Shown here one piece after another: positions 9,055 to 18,581 of a DNA stretch of 64,000 nucleotides. Below the pieces are notes generated by a model. That model was given only the letters and a program-made list of their open reading frames with translations. It searched no databases and was not told the DNA's origin. Position numbers and translations under genes: made by a program. Source of the DNA: UBA8337 sp937907245. Lineage in GTDB: Bacteria > Pseudomonadota > Alphaproteobacteria > RS24. The DNA is taken from contig OZ244774.1 of NCBI GenBank assembly GCA_965219485.1, positions 496,001-560,000 on the forward strand, in the 5' to 3' direction. How positions within the stretch are numbered: the stretch's first letter is position 1; each line of letters begins with the position of its first letter.

Positions 9055-9735
9055 CTAAAGCGCGTCGAATAATCCTGGCTTCAAGCGTTTTGCGGCCGCG
9101 GCAAATTCTGAAAAATCATCGATGATGGCATCTGCTTGCAGCTCGTCTAGGCTGACACGGCGATAGCCAAAGCTCATACAAATGGACGCCACGTTCGCGG
9201 CCATAGCGCCGCCAGTATCGGCTTCACTATCGCCCACCATAATGGCGTCTTGCGGGCTTGCGTTAAGGCGCTTTAAGGCTTCTTCGATTGTGTCTGGATC
9301 TGGTTTGCGTTTCGGCAAAGTGTCGCCGCCAACCAGCACATCGAAATAGCTATGGATGCCAAGGCGAAACAATAATTTGGCCGATAAGCTCTCGCGTTTA
9401 TTAGTGACAACCCCCATCAAAATACCGCCAGCGCGGGCGGCGTCTAAAATTGGCATGAGGTTGGGAAACAGTTTGGTGTGGTCGTCGATGTTTTGGTCGT
9501 AATATAAAACAAACTCTTCGGTCGCGGCATCCAGTTGATCGTCTGGCCATGTGACGCCGTTCTCTAGCAGGCCACGTTGCAAAATAACCCGCGCGCCGCC
9601 GCCGATGAGATTTTGTGTGGCGTCTCCAGAAACCTCGTCCAATCCGTTCTTGCGCAGAATATAATTCATCGCGGCATGTAAATCGGGCTTTGTATCGGCA
9701 AGGGTTCCGTCGAGGTCAAAAAGCAGAGCAGCCAT
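9055..9735 (-). CDS. gph: HAD hydrolase, phosphoglycolate phosphatase-like
   Basis: HAD-superfamily phosphatase of about 226 residues with an alpha-helical cap. Motif I is FDLDGTLADT (Asp7 nucleophile, Asp9), motif II VVTNKRE, motif III lysine in PKRKPDPDTI, and motif IV IMVGDSEADTGGA. This set matches phosphoglycolate phosphatase (Gph), which clears 2-phosphoglycolate, but related HAD enzymes look very similar. The ATG at 9735 is chosen because AGGA precedes it and it places motif I at the N-terminus; longer versions only add unrelated residues. The gene is convergent with the autotransporter gene (6-bp gap) and divergent from the EamA transporter. Confidence 0.8.
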   Translation of the reverse strand: MAALLFDLDGTLADTKPDLHAAMNYILRKNGLDEVSGDATQNLIGGGARVILQRGLLENGVTWPDDQLDAATEEFVLYYDQNIDDHTKLFPNLMPILDAARAGGILMGVVTNKRESLSAKLLFRLGIHSYFDVLVGGDTLPKRKPDPDTIEEALKRLNASPQDAIMVGDSEADTGGAMAANVASICMSFGYRRVSLDELQADAIIDDFSEFAAAAKRLKPGLFDAL

Positions 9736-9797
9736 GGCGTATCCTATTGTTGAGATATATGTTGGAGCTTCGATGGGGCTCATGCTACATCCGATTC

Positions 9798-10673
9798 ATG
9801 GCGCTACGACATCTTTTTCTCATGTTCATCATCTGCTTGGTTTGGGGCTTCACTTTTGTGGCTGGCAAAGCGGGTGTGACGGAAATTCCACCAATGCTGT
9901 TTACAGCGCTTCGGTATCTTTTACTGTCGCTTCTGCTGTTTCCTTTCTTGCAAATTGTCTCTGGCAAAATGCCACAGGTTATTTTCATTTCCATTGCCAT
10001 GGGCTCGGCGCATTTCTCTCTTTTTTATGGCGGCATGTCGATTGCCGACAATGTGTCCTCCATCGCCGTGGCAACACAATTGGGCGTGCCGATTAGCACC
10101 ATCATGTCGATTATATTTTTAAACGAGCAGGTTGGCTGGCGGCGTTGGATGGGGATTGCCATGTCGTTTGGCGGCGCGGTTATCATCAGCTTCGACCCCG
10201 CTATCATTAGCGAGCGGCTAGGGCTTCTCATGGTTGTCGGGGCCGCTTTCATCGGCTCGGCTGGCACCATTGTGATGAAGCAAATCAAGCATACAGGCGT
10301 CTATCAAATGCAGGCCTGGATTGCCGTGCTGAGTTGGCCACCCTTGATTGCTTTGTCGCTCATTTTTGAGAACAACCATGTCGAGGTTCTCCAAAACGCC
10401 AGTTGGATGGCTTGGGGAGGCGTGGTTTATACCGCCGTTGGCGCTAGCTTGATTGGCCATGCGGGCATGTATTATTTGCTGCAACGCTACGACGTTTCGG
10501 TCACCTCGCCGTTGACGCTAATGGCACCAATTTTCGGCATTCTATCGGGCGTTATTTTCTGGGGCGACCAATTGGGGGTTCGTTTCTGGATTGGTGGCGG
10601 CCTCGCTTTGCTTGGCGTGTTGATTATCGGGTTAAGAAAGCGCGAGGTTGCGCACGCGGGGAACGTGCTATGA
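9798..10673 (+). CDS. EamA/DMT-family transporter
   Basis: Inner-membrane carrier of the drug/metabolite transporter superfamily, about 291 residues with roughly ten hydrophobic helices in two homologous halves. It opens with FLMFIICLVWGFTFVAGKAG, a typical EamA first helix. The chosen ATG (MALRHLF) begins just before helix 1; the frame is open upstream but that part overlaps the divergent phosphatase and looks non-coding. The substrate is unknown; relatives export amino acids or other metabolites. The stop overlaps the amidase start by 4 bp (ATGA), so the two genes are translationally coupled. Confidence 0.85.
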   Translation: MALRHLFLMFIICLVWGFTFVAGKAGVTEIPPMLFTALRYLLLSLLLFPFLQIVSGKMPQVIFISIAMGSAHFSLFYGGMSIADNVSSIAVATQLGVPISTIMSIIFLNEQVGWRRWMGIAMSFGGAVIISFDPAIISERLGLLMVVGAAFIGSAGTIVMKQIKHTGVYQMQAWIAVLSWPPLIALSLIFENNHVEVLQNASWMAWGGVVYTAVGASLIGHAGMYYLLQRYDVSVTSPLTLMAPIFGILSGVIFWGDQLGVRFWIGGGLALLGVLIIGLRKREVAHAGNVL

Positions 10674-11452
10674 AGCAGAGCCGGCTAACTCCAGTCCAAA
10701 TTCAAGCTTCGCCCAATCATGATGCGCGCGCCAAAAAACTGAGCCATATTGTTTTGCATTATACCAATATGGAAAGCGCACAAGCCGCGCTTGAGCGCAT
10801 GTGCGACCCTGTCGCGAAAGTCTCAGCTCATTATCTCATTCATCGCGATGGTCAGATTGTGCAAATGGTCGACGAGAGCCGTCGCGCTTGGCACGCGGGC
10901 GTGTCTTCTTGGCAGGGGGAAAGCGATATGAATTCTGCCTCCATAGGCATTGAGCTAGACCATAAAGGCCATGACGAGCAGGGCCATATGAGCGTCTTCC
11001 CCGAAGCGCAAAGACAGGCACTTTACGCGCTTTTGAAAGATGTCATCGACCGAAACAACCTCGACCCGCGCCATGTGATTGGCCATAGCGATATTGCGCC
11101 GGGCCGCAAAATAGACCCGGGCGAGGCCTTCGATTGGGCTGAATTGCATGCGGCGGGGTTTGGTATTTGGTTGCCAAATGTGAAACTAGAATCGGTAGCG
11201 GCTTTGCCATCCGAGGCGCCGCGGGCGCAAGCAGCGATACGGCCTTTGCAAAAAGCACTGGCTGCTTTTGGCTATCTTATCGAAGCCGACGGTATTTATG
11301 GCGAGCCGATGCACGCTGTGGTCGCCGCCTTCCAGCGCCATTTTCGGCCAAGCCTGGTGAATGGCATTGCCGACGCCGAGACCCAAAGTCTGATTTATGC
11401 CTATTGTCGTGCCAGTCTCGCCAAACCAGAAGCAGGTCCAGAAGCAGGTTGA
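10670..11452 (+). CDS. N-acetylmuramoyl-L-alanine amidase with PG-binding domain (AmiD-like)
   Basis: Zinc amidase of the Amidase_2 fold, which cuts the bond between N-acetylmuramic acid and L-alanine in peptidoglycan or its fragments. Likely metal ligands are His30 (IVLHYTN), His139 (VIGHSDIAPGRKIDPG) and Asp149; Glu95 in IGIEL is the probable catalytic residue. Residues about 195-250 look like a peptidoglycan-binding domain (LQKALAAFGYLIEADGIYG). No N-terminal signal peptide or lipobox is seen, unlike E. coli AmiD, so a cytoplasmic recycling role like AmpD is possible. It is coupled to the upstream EamA gene. Confidence 0.85.
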   Translation: MKQSRLTPVQIQASPNHDARAKKLSHIVLHYTNMESAQAALERMCDPVAKVSAHYLIHRDGQIVQMVDESRRAWHAGVSSWQGESDMNSASIGIELDHKGHDEQGHMSVFPEAQRQALYALLKDVIDRNNLDPRHVIGHSDIAPGRKIDPGEAFDWAELHAAGFGIWLPNVKLESVAALPSEAPRAQAAIRPLQKALAAFGYLIEADGIYGEPMHAVVAAFQRHFRPSLVNGIADAETQSLIYAYCRASLAKPEAGPEAG

Positions 11453-11465
11453 GTCATATGCTCTC

Positions 11466-11494
11466 TTGACGCTTGGGCTTTCGAGGCGTAAGCA
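11466..11494 (+). promoter_or_regulatory. Putative sigma70-type promoter of rnpB
   Basis: TTGACG (11466-11471) and TAAGCA (11489-11494) are separated by 17 bases. The predicted start falls about 6 bases later, at the first paired base of the RNase P RNA (11501). The position fits well; the -10 match is only moderate. Confidence 0.45.
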
Positions 11495-11500
11495 AAAAAA

Positions 11501-11861
<361 letters not shown>

Positions 11862-11951
11862 CTTTTTTCAAAATCCACAACATGTAGCGATATCGGCAAT
11901 CGGCCTGCCCATATCTGCCCGTTTGCGCGCGCAAATGCCCTCCAAATTCCA

Positions 11952-11997
11952 TTGACACCCATACTTGCCCATGCTATCCCAAGTAATCCCATATAAG
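11952..11997 (+). promoter_or_regulatory. dcw promoter with four MraZ operator boxes
   Basis: CCCA occurs four times with an exact 10-base period (11958, 11968, 11978, 11988), which is TGGG on the other strand. In other bacteria MraZ binds direct TGGGN repeats separated by 5 bases, so this is a clear candidate for its own operator. The boxes overlap a candidate promoter, TTGACA (11952-11957), 17 bases, TATCCC (11975-11980). A TATAAG at 11992-11997 could be an alternative -10. The arrangement predicts that MraZ represses the whole dcw cluster. Confidence 0.78.
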
Positions 11998-12061
11998 ACC
12001 ACGCAAACAAGGGGTGGGAGTGTCGCGCCCGAAGCGCTGACAAACGAAGGAGGAAGCCGAC

Positions 12062-12586
12062 ATGGCCACGTTCATGTCTACAGTCACGAGCAAGATAGAC
12101 GCCAAGGGTCGCGTCTCGGTTCCGTCTGTCTTCCGTTCGGCGATTATCGCCCAAAACAATTCGCAAAATTCTGGCCCAGCCGCGCCCCATGATGGGCCGC
12201 ATGGTATTTTTGTTTATCCGTCTTTCACCGAAGCGGCGATTGAAGGCGGCGGGCAGTCGCTGATGAGCGACATTGGCGCCATGGTCGAGCGCCTCGATTT
12301 ATTCACCGAAGAGCGTGATGCTTTGGCCGCCTCTTTGTTTGCCGATAGCCATCACTTAACGTTTGATGCGGATGGTCGGGTTTCTTTGCCGGCGCCTTTA
12401 TTGGCGCATGCGGGCGTTGAAAAAGAGCTGATGTTTGTGGGTCTTGGAACCAAATTCCAGATTTGGAATCCAGCCAGTTACGCCGACTTTAGATCGAAAG
12501 CACGCGCTATGGCGCTGCAACAAAGGGGGTTGTTGCGATCGCTTTCATCGCCGCCTCCCGCGCCGCCGGGTGAGGGCAAGCAATGA
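12062..12586 (+). CDS. mraZ: Transcriptional regulator MraZ
   Basis: DNA-binding repressor and first gene of the dcw cluster. Two AbrB-like half-domains are visible: TSKIDAKGRVSVPSVFR near the start and LTFDADGRVSLPAPLLAHAGV near residues 98-118. At 174 residues it is somewhat longer than E. coli MraZ, with an insert after the first half-domain and a Pro-rich tail (SSPPPAPPGEGKQ). A strong ribosome-binding site (AAGGAGG) precedes the ATG. Four operator boxes lie about 70-100 bp upstream, so autoregulation is expected. The stop overlaps the rsmH start by ATGA. Confidence 0.93.
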   Translation: MATFMSTVTSKIDAKGRVSVPSVFRSAIIAQNNSQNSGPAAPHDGPHGIFVYPSFTEAAIEGGGQSLMSDIGAMVERLDLFTEERDALAASLFADSHHLTFDADGRVSLPAPLLAHAGVEKELMFVGLGTKFQIWNPASYADFRSKARAMALQQRGLLRSLSSPPPAPPGEGKQ

Positions 12587-13626
12587 GTAGCGGGGGTGAC
12601 GTGTTCAATAGGCAGCAAGCTAGCGTGCCCCCGGTTTCCGCTCCCCATATTTCTGTACTCTTGCACGAAGTAGTGGGCGCTCTGGCACCCCAAGCCAATG
12701 AAACCCATGTCGATGGCACTTTCGGGGCGGGCGGTTACACCAAAGCTTTATTGCAAGCGGCGGATTGCACTGTGGTGGCAATCGACCGTGACCCAGACAC
12801 AAAAAAACATGCCGATGCGCTGGCTGCTGAATTCGGTTCGCGCCTAATTTACCTCTCTGGCTGTTTTGGCGATATGGATCGCCTGTTGCCAGAGGCCGGC
12901 CAGCCGCAAGTGGATGGCGTGACGCTTGATTTGGGCGTTTCTTCCATGCAGTTAGATGAGGCTGAACGTGGATTTTCGTTCATGCGCGATGGGCCGCTGG
13001 ATATGCGGATGAGCCAGAGCGGGCAAAGTGCTGCGGAATTATTAAACCAAGCTGAGCCAGATTTGCTGAGCGATATCTTGCATGTTTATGGCGAAGAGAA
13101 ACGCGCCCGCGCCATTACCAAGGCCATTGTTGCTCGCCGCGCCGAGACGCCTTTTGCCACCACCCAAGATTTGGTGGATGTAGTTATTTCGGTTTTGGGC
13201 GCGCCACGCTTTGGTAAATCGCATCCGGCCACGCGCACGTTTCAGGCCATTCGGATTTATCTCAATGATGAATTGGGCGAGCTATTGCGCGGTCTGCAAG
13301 CGGCGGAGCAAATCCTCAAGCCGGGCGGTCGTTTGGCGGTTGTAACCTTTCATTCGCTAGAAGACCGCATGGTGAAGCAATTTTTCAGCCCGCGCACAGG
13401 TCGCTCAGGGCGTCCATCGCGCCATCAGCCAGATGTGGAAATGGCGCCACCAAGTTTTGCCGAACCTGTAAAGCGCACCATCAAGGCGAGTGCATCCGAG
13501 ATTGAAGATAATCCGCGCTCGCGTTCGGCGCGTCTGCGGGTGGCGCTTCGCACAAAGGCGCCCGCCTTTCCCGAAAGTGGTGATTTAATGCCCCGCCGCG
13601 CCCCTCAAATTGAGGTGCGCGGATGA
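12583..13626 (+). CDS. rsmH: 16S rRNA m4C1402 methyltransferase RsmH
   Basis: S-adenosylmethionine-dependent enzyme that methylates N4 of C1402 of 16S rRNA in the decoding centre. Recognised by HISVLLHEVV, the SAM-binding motif VDGTFGAGGYTKALL, the segment LDLGVSSMQLDEAERGFSF with DGPLDMRM, and GGRLAVVTFHSLEDRMVKQFF. At 347 residues it has the normal length plus a short N-terminal extension. It is translationally coupled to mraZ (ATGA) and to ftsL (4-bp overlap). Confidence 0.95.
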   Translation: MSSGGDVFNRQQASVPPVSAPHISVLLHEVVGALAPQANETHVDGTFGAGGYTKALLQAADCTVVAIDRDPDTKKHADALAAEFGSRLIYLSGCFGDMDRLLPEAGQPQVDGVTLDLGVSSMQLDEAERGFSFMRDGPLDMRMSQSGQSAAELLNQAEPDLLSDILHVYGEEKRARAITKAIVARRAETPFATTQDLVDVVISVLGAPRFGKSHPATRTFQAIRIYLNDELGELLRGLQAAEQILKPGGRLAVVTFHSLEDRMVKQFFSPRTGRSGRPSRHQPDVEMAPPSFAEPVKRTIKASASEIEDNPRSRSARLRVALRTKAPAFPESGDLMPRRAPQIEVRG

Positions 13627-13958
13627 TACGCTGGATAAATATATCTTTGTGTCTTTTGCTGGTCTTGTGCATTGCCGCGCTTTACCACATTCGCTATTCG
13701 GCAGAAGCCGAGGCGCGCGGCGTGCGGCAGGTGGAGCAAAAAATTAATCGCGAGTTGGACCGCCAGCGCACCTTGCGCGCCGAATGGAGCAGCCTGAACG
13801 ACCCGCGTCGTTTGCAATTGCTATCGCGCCATTATTTGCAATTAGGCCATCTGCGCTTGTCACAAGTCGAAGATATGCGCACGCAGGAAACGCAGACCAT
13901 TCCTGTGATGCTCGTGCCCAGCAACGTCAATGCGGGAGGCGCTCATGAGCCGCGCTAA
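13623..13958 (+). CDS. ftsL: Cell division protein FtsL
   Basis: Small bitopic divisome protein, 111 residues. A short cytoplasmic start is followed by one membrane helix (about residues 5-23, INISLCLLLVLCIAALYHI), then a periplasmic coiled-coil-like region rich in Arg, Glu and Gln (AEARGVRQVEQKINRELDRQ) and the conserved segment DPRRLQLLSRHYLQL. FtsL sequences diverge strongly, so the call rests on this architecture and on its place between rsmH and ftsI. It overlaps ftsI by 14 bp. Confidence 0.88.
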   Translation: MIRWINISLCLLLVLCIAALYHIRYSAEAEARGVRQVEQKINRELDRQRTLRAEWSSLNDPRRLQLLSRHYLQLGHLRLSQVEDMRTQETQTIPVMLVPSNVNAGGAHEPR

Positions 13959-15681
13959 ACTTCCCGTCGTTGCGGCAGGGCGCGATTGGGCGGCCGTCTT
14001 GGGCGGACGCTTGAGCGGTGGTCCAGGAGATTTGTCCGAGCATGCCGTCGAGGTGACCCGCAATCGCTTGCGTTTGGCGCTTACCTGCTTCGTCATCGTG
14101 TTTGGTGTTTTAGCTGGGCGCTTGGTGCAGCTCACGGTTTTGGAAAACCAGCCCGCGTGGCAGGCTGGCGCGCAGAAACAAAAACAAATGGTGCGCCCCA
14201 CTATTTTAGATCGCAATGGCGTGGTCTTGGCGACGCAAATCTCTACCGTAACGCTGGGCGCAGATGTTGCGATGATTGACGATGGCCCGCAAATGGCGGC
14301 GCGCTTGAAACAGATTTTGCCTGACTTAAACCAAGCTCGTGCCGCGCGTTTGATGTCGGGTAAAGATCGCTATGTTGAATTGGAAACAGGCCTTACGCCA
14401 GCCCAGAAGCAAGCCACTTTGGCTTTTGGCGATCCGGCCTTGAAACTGACCCGCGCTAGCAGTCGGGTCTATCCGACGGGTCATGTGATGGCCCATAGCG
14501 TTGGGTTCACCAGCTCCGACATGCGCGGCCTTTTAGGGCTCGAGTTATATCTCGATCGGTTGATCGAAGACGAGGGTTTTGAGGGCGTGTTTGAAAGCAG
14601 CCTAGACGTGCGCGTGCAACATAATGTGCGTGACGTTTTACAAGAAGCGATGGTCAAATATCAAGCCAAAGCGGCAGGCGCCATTATGGTGGATGTGCAT
14701 TCGGGCGAAGTTATCTCATTGGTGTCGCTGCCTGATTTTGATGCCAATGACGCAATGGCGCAGGGCCGCGAACCGCATTTCAATCGGATGACTTCGGGCG
14801 TTTATGAGCTCGGTTCTATTTTCAAAGTATTCACGGCAGCCATGGCCTTAGACACAGGTCTAGTGGCGGAGGACGAGGGCTTTGACACCCGCGAGCCGAT
14901 AAAAGTTGGCCGCAAGGTCTTTGAAGATGACCATGGCCAAGAGCGCATTTTATCGATAGATGAGGTTATCATTCACTCGTCGAATATTGGTGCCGTTCAA
15001 ATGGCTATGCGGGTACCGGCAGATGTGCATTACGAATTTTTTGGCAAACTTGGTTTCTTAGACTCTGTGCCTTTCGAGTTGCTTGAAAGTGCCGAGCCTA
15101 TCGTGCCAACCCGTTGGACGGACATTGAGCGCGCGACGTCTTCCTTTGGTTACAGTTTTTCGGTCTCGCCCCTCGCTGCTGTTATGGCAGGCGCGGCGAT
15201 GGTCAATGGCGGTGTTCTGTACGAGCCGAGCTTGCGCAAAGTTGGCCTGCCAGTGGGCCAGCGAATTATCGCGGCGGAAACCAGCCGCTCGTTGCGCCGG
15301 ATGATGCGCTCGGTCGTGACCCATGGCACGGCGCGCCAAGCCGAGGTGCCTGGGTATCAAATTTTGGGCAAAACCGGTACAGCCGAAAAGCACATCGTGG
15401 GCGGGTATAATAAAGAGGCCTTAAGGACTTCGTTTTTAGGCGCATTTCCAGCTCGCGCGCCACGCTACGCGATGCTGGTCATGCTGGATGAGCCGCAAGG
15501 TCATGCGGAAACTTATGGGCTCAATTCAGCTGGTTGGAATGCGGCACCAGCGGCGGGCGAGATTGTGCGTCGCACGGCCAGTCTTTTGGGTGTCTTGCCG
15601 CGTGCCGAAGTTCCTGCAGAGCAAGCGGCTGTGAAACCGACACATCAATCTGTCGAGGAGGTGGCTTATGCGCCTCGATGA
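13945..15681 (+). CDS. ftsI: Peptidoglycan transpeptidase FtsI (PBP3)
   Basis: Division-specific class B penicillin-binding protein that crosslinks septal peptidoglycan. The 578-residue protein has one N-terminal membrane helix (about residues 48-66), a pedestal domain, and a transpeptidase domain with the three active-site motifs: Ser291-x-x-Lys294 (GSIFKVFTA), SSN (345-347) and KTG (476-478, LGKTGTAEK). The ATG at 13945 is preferred over an in-frame ATG five codons upstream because GGGAGG stands 5-6 bases before it. It works with FtsW from the same cluster. The 3' end overlaps murE. Confidence 0.95.
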   Translation: MSRAKLPVVAAGRDWAAVLGGRLSGGPGDLSEHAVEVTRNRLRLALTCFVIVFGVLAGRLVQLTVLENQPAWQAGAQKQKQMVRPTILDRNGVVLATQISTVTLGADVAMIDDGPQMAARLKQILPDLNQARAARLMSGKDRYVELETGLTPAQKQATLAFGDPALKLTRASSRVYPTGHVMAHSVGFTSSDMRGLLGLELYLDRLIEDEGFEGVFESSLDVRVQHNVRDVLQEAMVKYQAKAAGAIMVDVHSGEVISLVSLPDFDANDAMAQGREPHFNRMTSGVYELGSIFKVFTAAMALDTGLVAEDEGFDTREPIKVGRKVFEDDHGQERILSIDEVIIHSSNIGAVQMAMRVPADVHYEFFGKLGFLDSVPFELLESAEPIVPTRWTDIERATSSFGYSFSVSPLAAVMAGAAMVNGGVLYEPSLRKVGLPVGQRIIAAETSRSLRRMMRSVVTHGTARQAEVPGYQILGKTGTAEKHIVGGYNKEALRTSFLGAFPARAPRYAMLVMLDEPQGHAETYGLNSAGWNAAPAAGEIVRRTASLLGVLPRAEVPAEQAAVKPTHQSVEEVAYAPR

Positions 15682-17146
15682 ATTAAGCCGCAACTCAAAC
15701 CTAACTGGCAAAGGTGGCGTGCCCTCACCAGACGTGCGCGGCCTCAGCGCCGATAGCCGCACGGTGCAGCCGGGATATTTATTTGCCGCGCTGCCGGGCA
15801 CAAAAGTCGATGGTCAGGCGTTCATCAGCCAAGCGATTGAAAATGGGGCGACGGCGGTATTGGCCAGCGAGCCTTTGCTGGCCCAACCCTTGCACGCAGA
15901 TGTGGCTTTCGTAACGAGTGATAATCCACATCGTGATTTGGCCCATATGGCCGCCCGTTTCTTTGAATTTCAACCCGCCCATATTGGCTGCATTACCGGC
16001 ACTAATGGTAAAACCTCGACGGTCAGTTTCTTGCGCCAACTTCTTGCCGCCCAAGGCCATAAGGTTGCGGCCATGGGTACTCTGGGGGTGGAAGCGGATG
16101 GTTATTTTGAGCCCTTGCAACACACAACCCCAGACCCCGTTCGCTTGCATGCGGCCTTACGAGATTTGAGCGCGCATGGCGTCACGCATTTGGCGATGGA
16201 GGCTTCCAGTCATGGCTTGGCGCAGCATCGTATGGATGGCGTGCGGGTCGAAGTGGCGGGATTTACCAATCTATCGCGCGATCATTTGGATTATCATGAT
16301 ACGCCGGAAGCCTATGAAGCGGCCAAGCAACGTTTGTTCACGGAGTTGCTGAGCGAGACCGGCACGGCTGTGATTGTGGGCAGTCATGTCTCTGGTCAAC
16401 GCTTGCAGGCTGTGTGCGAAACTTATGGTCGTAGCCCTGTGATGGTCGGTCGCCCCGAGGATAGTGTTTTTGTCCAAGTCGAGGCGCGCACGGCCACGGG
16501 CTTACAGATCGAGGTTACCTTGAACGGCCAGTCGCAAAGCCTTGCGGTTCCGCTTATTGGAGATTTTCAAACCGAGAACCTGGCGTTAGCTTTGGGCATG
16601 GCGCAAGCCTTTGGCCTGCAAGACAAAGAATTATTCTCGGCCTGCGCGCATTTGCAAGCGCCGCGTGGCCGTATGCAATTTGTTGGACGCTCGCAAAATG
16701 GCGCCAGTGTTTACGTCGATTATGCTCACACGCCCGATGCGCTCGACAAGGCTCTGGACGCCTTGCGCGGCCATCTTCCGGCGTCTGGTAATCTTTCGGT
16801 GTTGTTTGGGTGTGGTGGAAATCGCGATGCTGGCAAGCGCCCAGAAATGGGCAAGGTTGCTGCCGCCAAAGCGGATAGCATTTTCGTGACCGATGATAAC
16901 CCGCGCCAAGAAAAAGCCGCGAGCATTCGTGCCGCCATTCTTGCCGCTTGCCCCAAAGCCCAAGAAATTGGCGATCGCGGCGAAGCCATTGGTGCCATTA
17001 TTAACGCCGCGCAAAGCGATGATATTGTTCTGCTGGCTGGCAAAGGCCATGAGAGCGGTCAGATTATCGGCGACACAATTTTGCCGTTTGACGATGCCAT
17101 AGTGGCGCAATCCTATCTTTCTGCGAAAGGGGGCCAGCATGGCTAA
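15668..17146 (+). CDS. murE: UDP-MurNAc-tripeptide synthetase MurE (meso-DAP adding)
   Basis: Cytoplasmic Mur ligase that adds the third residue to the peptidoglycan peptide. It has the ATP-binding motif ITGTNGKTSTVSF (about residues 109-121) and the DNPR motif (TDDNPRQE, about 408-415) that marks meso-diaminopimelate specificity rather than lysine. EASSHGLAQHRMDGV and YVDYAHTPDAL are also typical. At 492 residues it has the normal length. A GAGGAGG site precedes the ATG inside the end of ftsI; the stop overlaps murF by 8 bp. Confidence 0.96.
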   Translation: MRLDELSRNSNLTGKGGVPSPDVRGLSADSRTVQPGYLFAALPGTKVDGQAFISQAIENGATAVLASEPLLAQPLHADVAFVTSDNPHRDLAHMAARFFEFQPAHIGCITGTNGKTSTVSFLRQLLAAQGHKVAAMGTLGVEADGYFEPLQHTTPDPVRLHAALRDLSAHGVTHLAMEASSHGLAQHRMDGVRVEVAGFTNLSRDHLDYHDTPEAYEAAKQRLFTELLSETGTAVIVGSHVSGQRLQAVCETYGRSPVMVGRPEDSVFVQVEARTATGLQIEVTLNGQSQSLAVPLIGDFQTENLALALGMAQAFGLQDKELFSACAHLQAPRGRMQFVGRSQNGASVYVDYAHTPDALDKALDALRGHLPASGNLSVLFGCGGNRDAGKRPEMGKVAAAKADSIFVTDDNPRQEKAASIRAAILAACPKAQEIGDRGEAIGAIINAAQSDDIVLLAGKGHESGQIIGDTILPFDDAIVAQSYLSAKGGQHG

Positions 17147-18581
17147 TCCTCTCTGGAAGGGCTCGCAAGTGATAGCGGCAGTGGCAACGCATCTGGTTGG
17201 CCAAGACGTGCCGACCGATTGGGTGGCCAATGGCGTGAGTATAGACACGCGTGATTTGAAGCCAGGTGATATTTTCGTGGCTCTGCCGGGAGAGCATGTC
17301 GATGGGCATGCGTATGTCGAGGCGGCTTTTGAAGCTGGCGCCGCGGCAGCTTTTGTGCGGCCAGACTTTGCCAGCGAGAGTTTGCCAGCCAAAGCGGTTT
17401 TGCTACCCGTGTCGGATGTGTTGGCGGCGCTAGAGGCTTTGGGCCGTGCGGCTCGCGAGCGCAGCCAAGCCCATATTATTGCGGTAACGGGCAGTGTCGG
17501 TAAAACCAGCGTCAAAGAAACACTGTCTGCAGCGCTGGCAAAAAGCGGCTCTGTGCATGCGTCCGAGCGTTCGTTCAACAATCATATTGGTGTGCCTCTC
17601 AGTCTGGCACGGCTATCGGCCGAGGCTGATTTTGCGGTGTTTGAACTGGGCATGAACCACGCTGGCGAGCTAACAGATTTGGTGGATATGGTGCGCCCGC
17701 AGTGCGCCATCGTCACAACCATTGGCACGGCGCATATTGAAAACTTCGATAACATGACAGCTCTGGCGCGCGCCAAGGCCGAGATATTCAGTGGTTTGGT
17801 CGAAGGCGGGGTCGCTATTTTGCCTCGCGATAATGCGTATTATGACGAGTTGAAACAAGGCGCGAGCCAGGCCCGCATCATGGATTTCTCTGCCGAGGGT
17901 AACGCGCAAGCGCAAGCCTTTACAGCGCAAGTGAAATTGCACGAAGCCTGCAGCTGTGTGACCGCTCATATTCTGGGACAAGAAGTGATTTATAAAATTG
18001 GCACACCCGGCGCGCACCATGTCGCCAACAGTCTGGCTGTTTTGGCGGCGGTACAAAATGCAGGGGCTGATTTAGCCCTGGCGGCTTTGTCGCTGGCAGA
18101 CAATGAAGGCCTATCGGGGCGCGGTCGGCGTTATGCTATCGGCGATGCCGAGGCTCAAATAACCCTCATCGACGAGAGTTATAACGCCAATCCAACGTCG
18201 ATGGCGGCAGCTTTAAATACTTTGGGTCTGGCGCCACGTCTGGGCCGTGGTCGCCGCGTTGCCGTCTTGGGCGATATGGCCGAGCTGGGCAAAGACGCAC
18301 CAGCCCTGCACGCGAGCTTGGCAGAAAACATCGAGCAAGCCGATATTGATTTGGTGCTGACCTGTGGAGATTTGATGGTGCATTTGCACAATCATCTGCC
18401 GCCAGGCCGCACGGGGCCGCATGTCGGCACGACAGACGAAATTATGGAAATTTTACACCGAGATTTACGCGCCAATGATGTGGTGATGGTGAAGGGCTCC
18501 AATTCCAGTGGTATGGGAAAAGTGGTCGACGCCTTGCTGGCAAGTTCTGCGGCACAGATAAAACAGGCGAGGGTCGGATAA
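17139..18581 (+). CDS. murF: UDP-MurNAc-tripeptide:D-Ala-D-Ala ligase MurF
   Basis: Completes the UDP-MurNAc-pentapeptide by adding D-Ala-D-Ala made by Ddl, encoded in the same cluster. Recognised by the N-terminal SIDTRDLKPGDIFVALPGEHVDG, the P-loop AVTGSVGKTSVKET, the segment SFNNHIGVPLSLARL, the lid region ELGMNHAGEL, and YNANPTSMAAAL. 480 residues, a little longer than E. coli MurF. Overlaps murE at its start and mraY at its stop (TAATG). Confidence 0.96.
   Translation: MANPLWKGSQVIAAVATHLVGQDVPTDWVANGVSIDTRDLKPGDIFVALPGEHVDGHAYVEAAFEAGAAAAFVRPDFASESLPAKAVLLPVSDVLAALEALGRAARERSQAHIIAVTGSVGKTSVKETLSAALAKSGSVHASERSFNNHIGVPLSLARLSAEADFAVFELGMNHAGELTDLVDMVRPQCAIVTTIGTAHIENFDNMTALARAKAEIFSGLVEGGVAILPRDNAYYDELKQGASQARIMDFSAEGNAQAQAFTAQVKLHEACSCVTAHILGQEVIYKIGTPGAHHVANSLAVLAAVQNAGADLALAALSLADNEGLSGRGRRYAIGDAEAQITLIDESYNANPTSMAAALNTLGLAPRLGRGRRVAVLGDMAELGKDAPALHASLAENIEQADIDLVLTCGDLMVHLHNHLPPGRTGPHVGTTDEIMEILHRDLRANDVVMVKGSNSSGMGKVVDALLASSAAQIKQARVG

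Noticed and set aside
16631..17581. Minus-strand open frame of 316 codons across murE and murF
   Set aside because: Both overlapping plus-strand genes have full sets of Mur ligase motifs; the antisense frame is low-complexity and unlike any known family.
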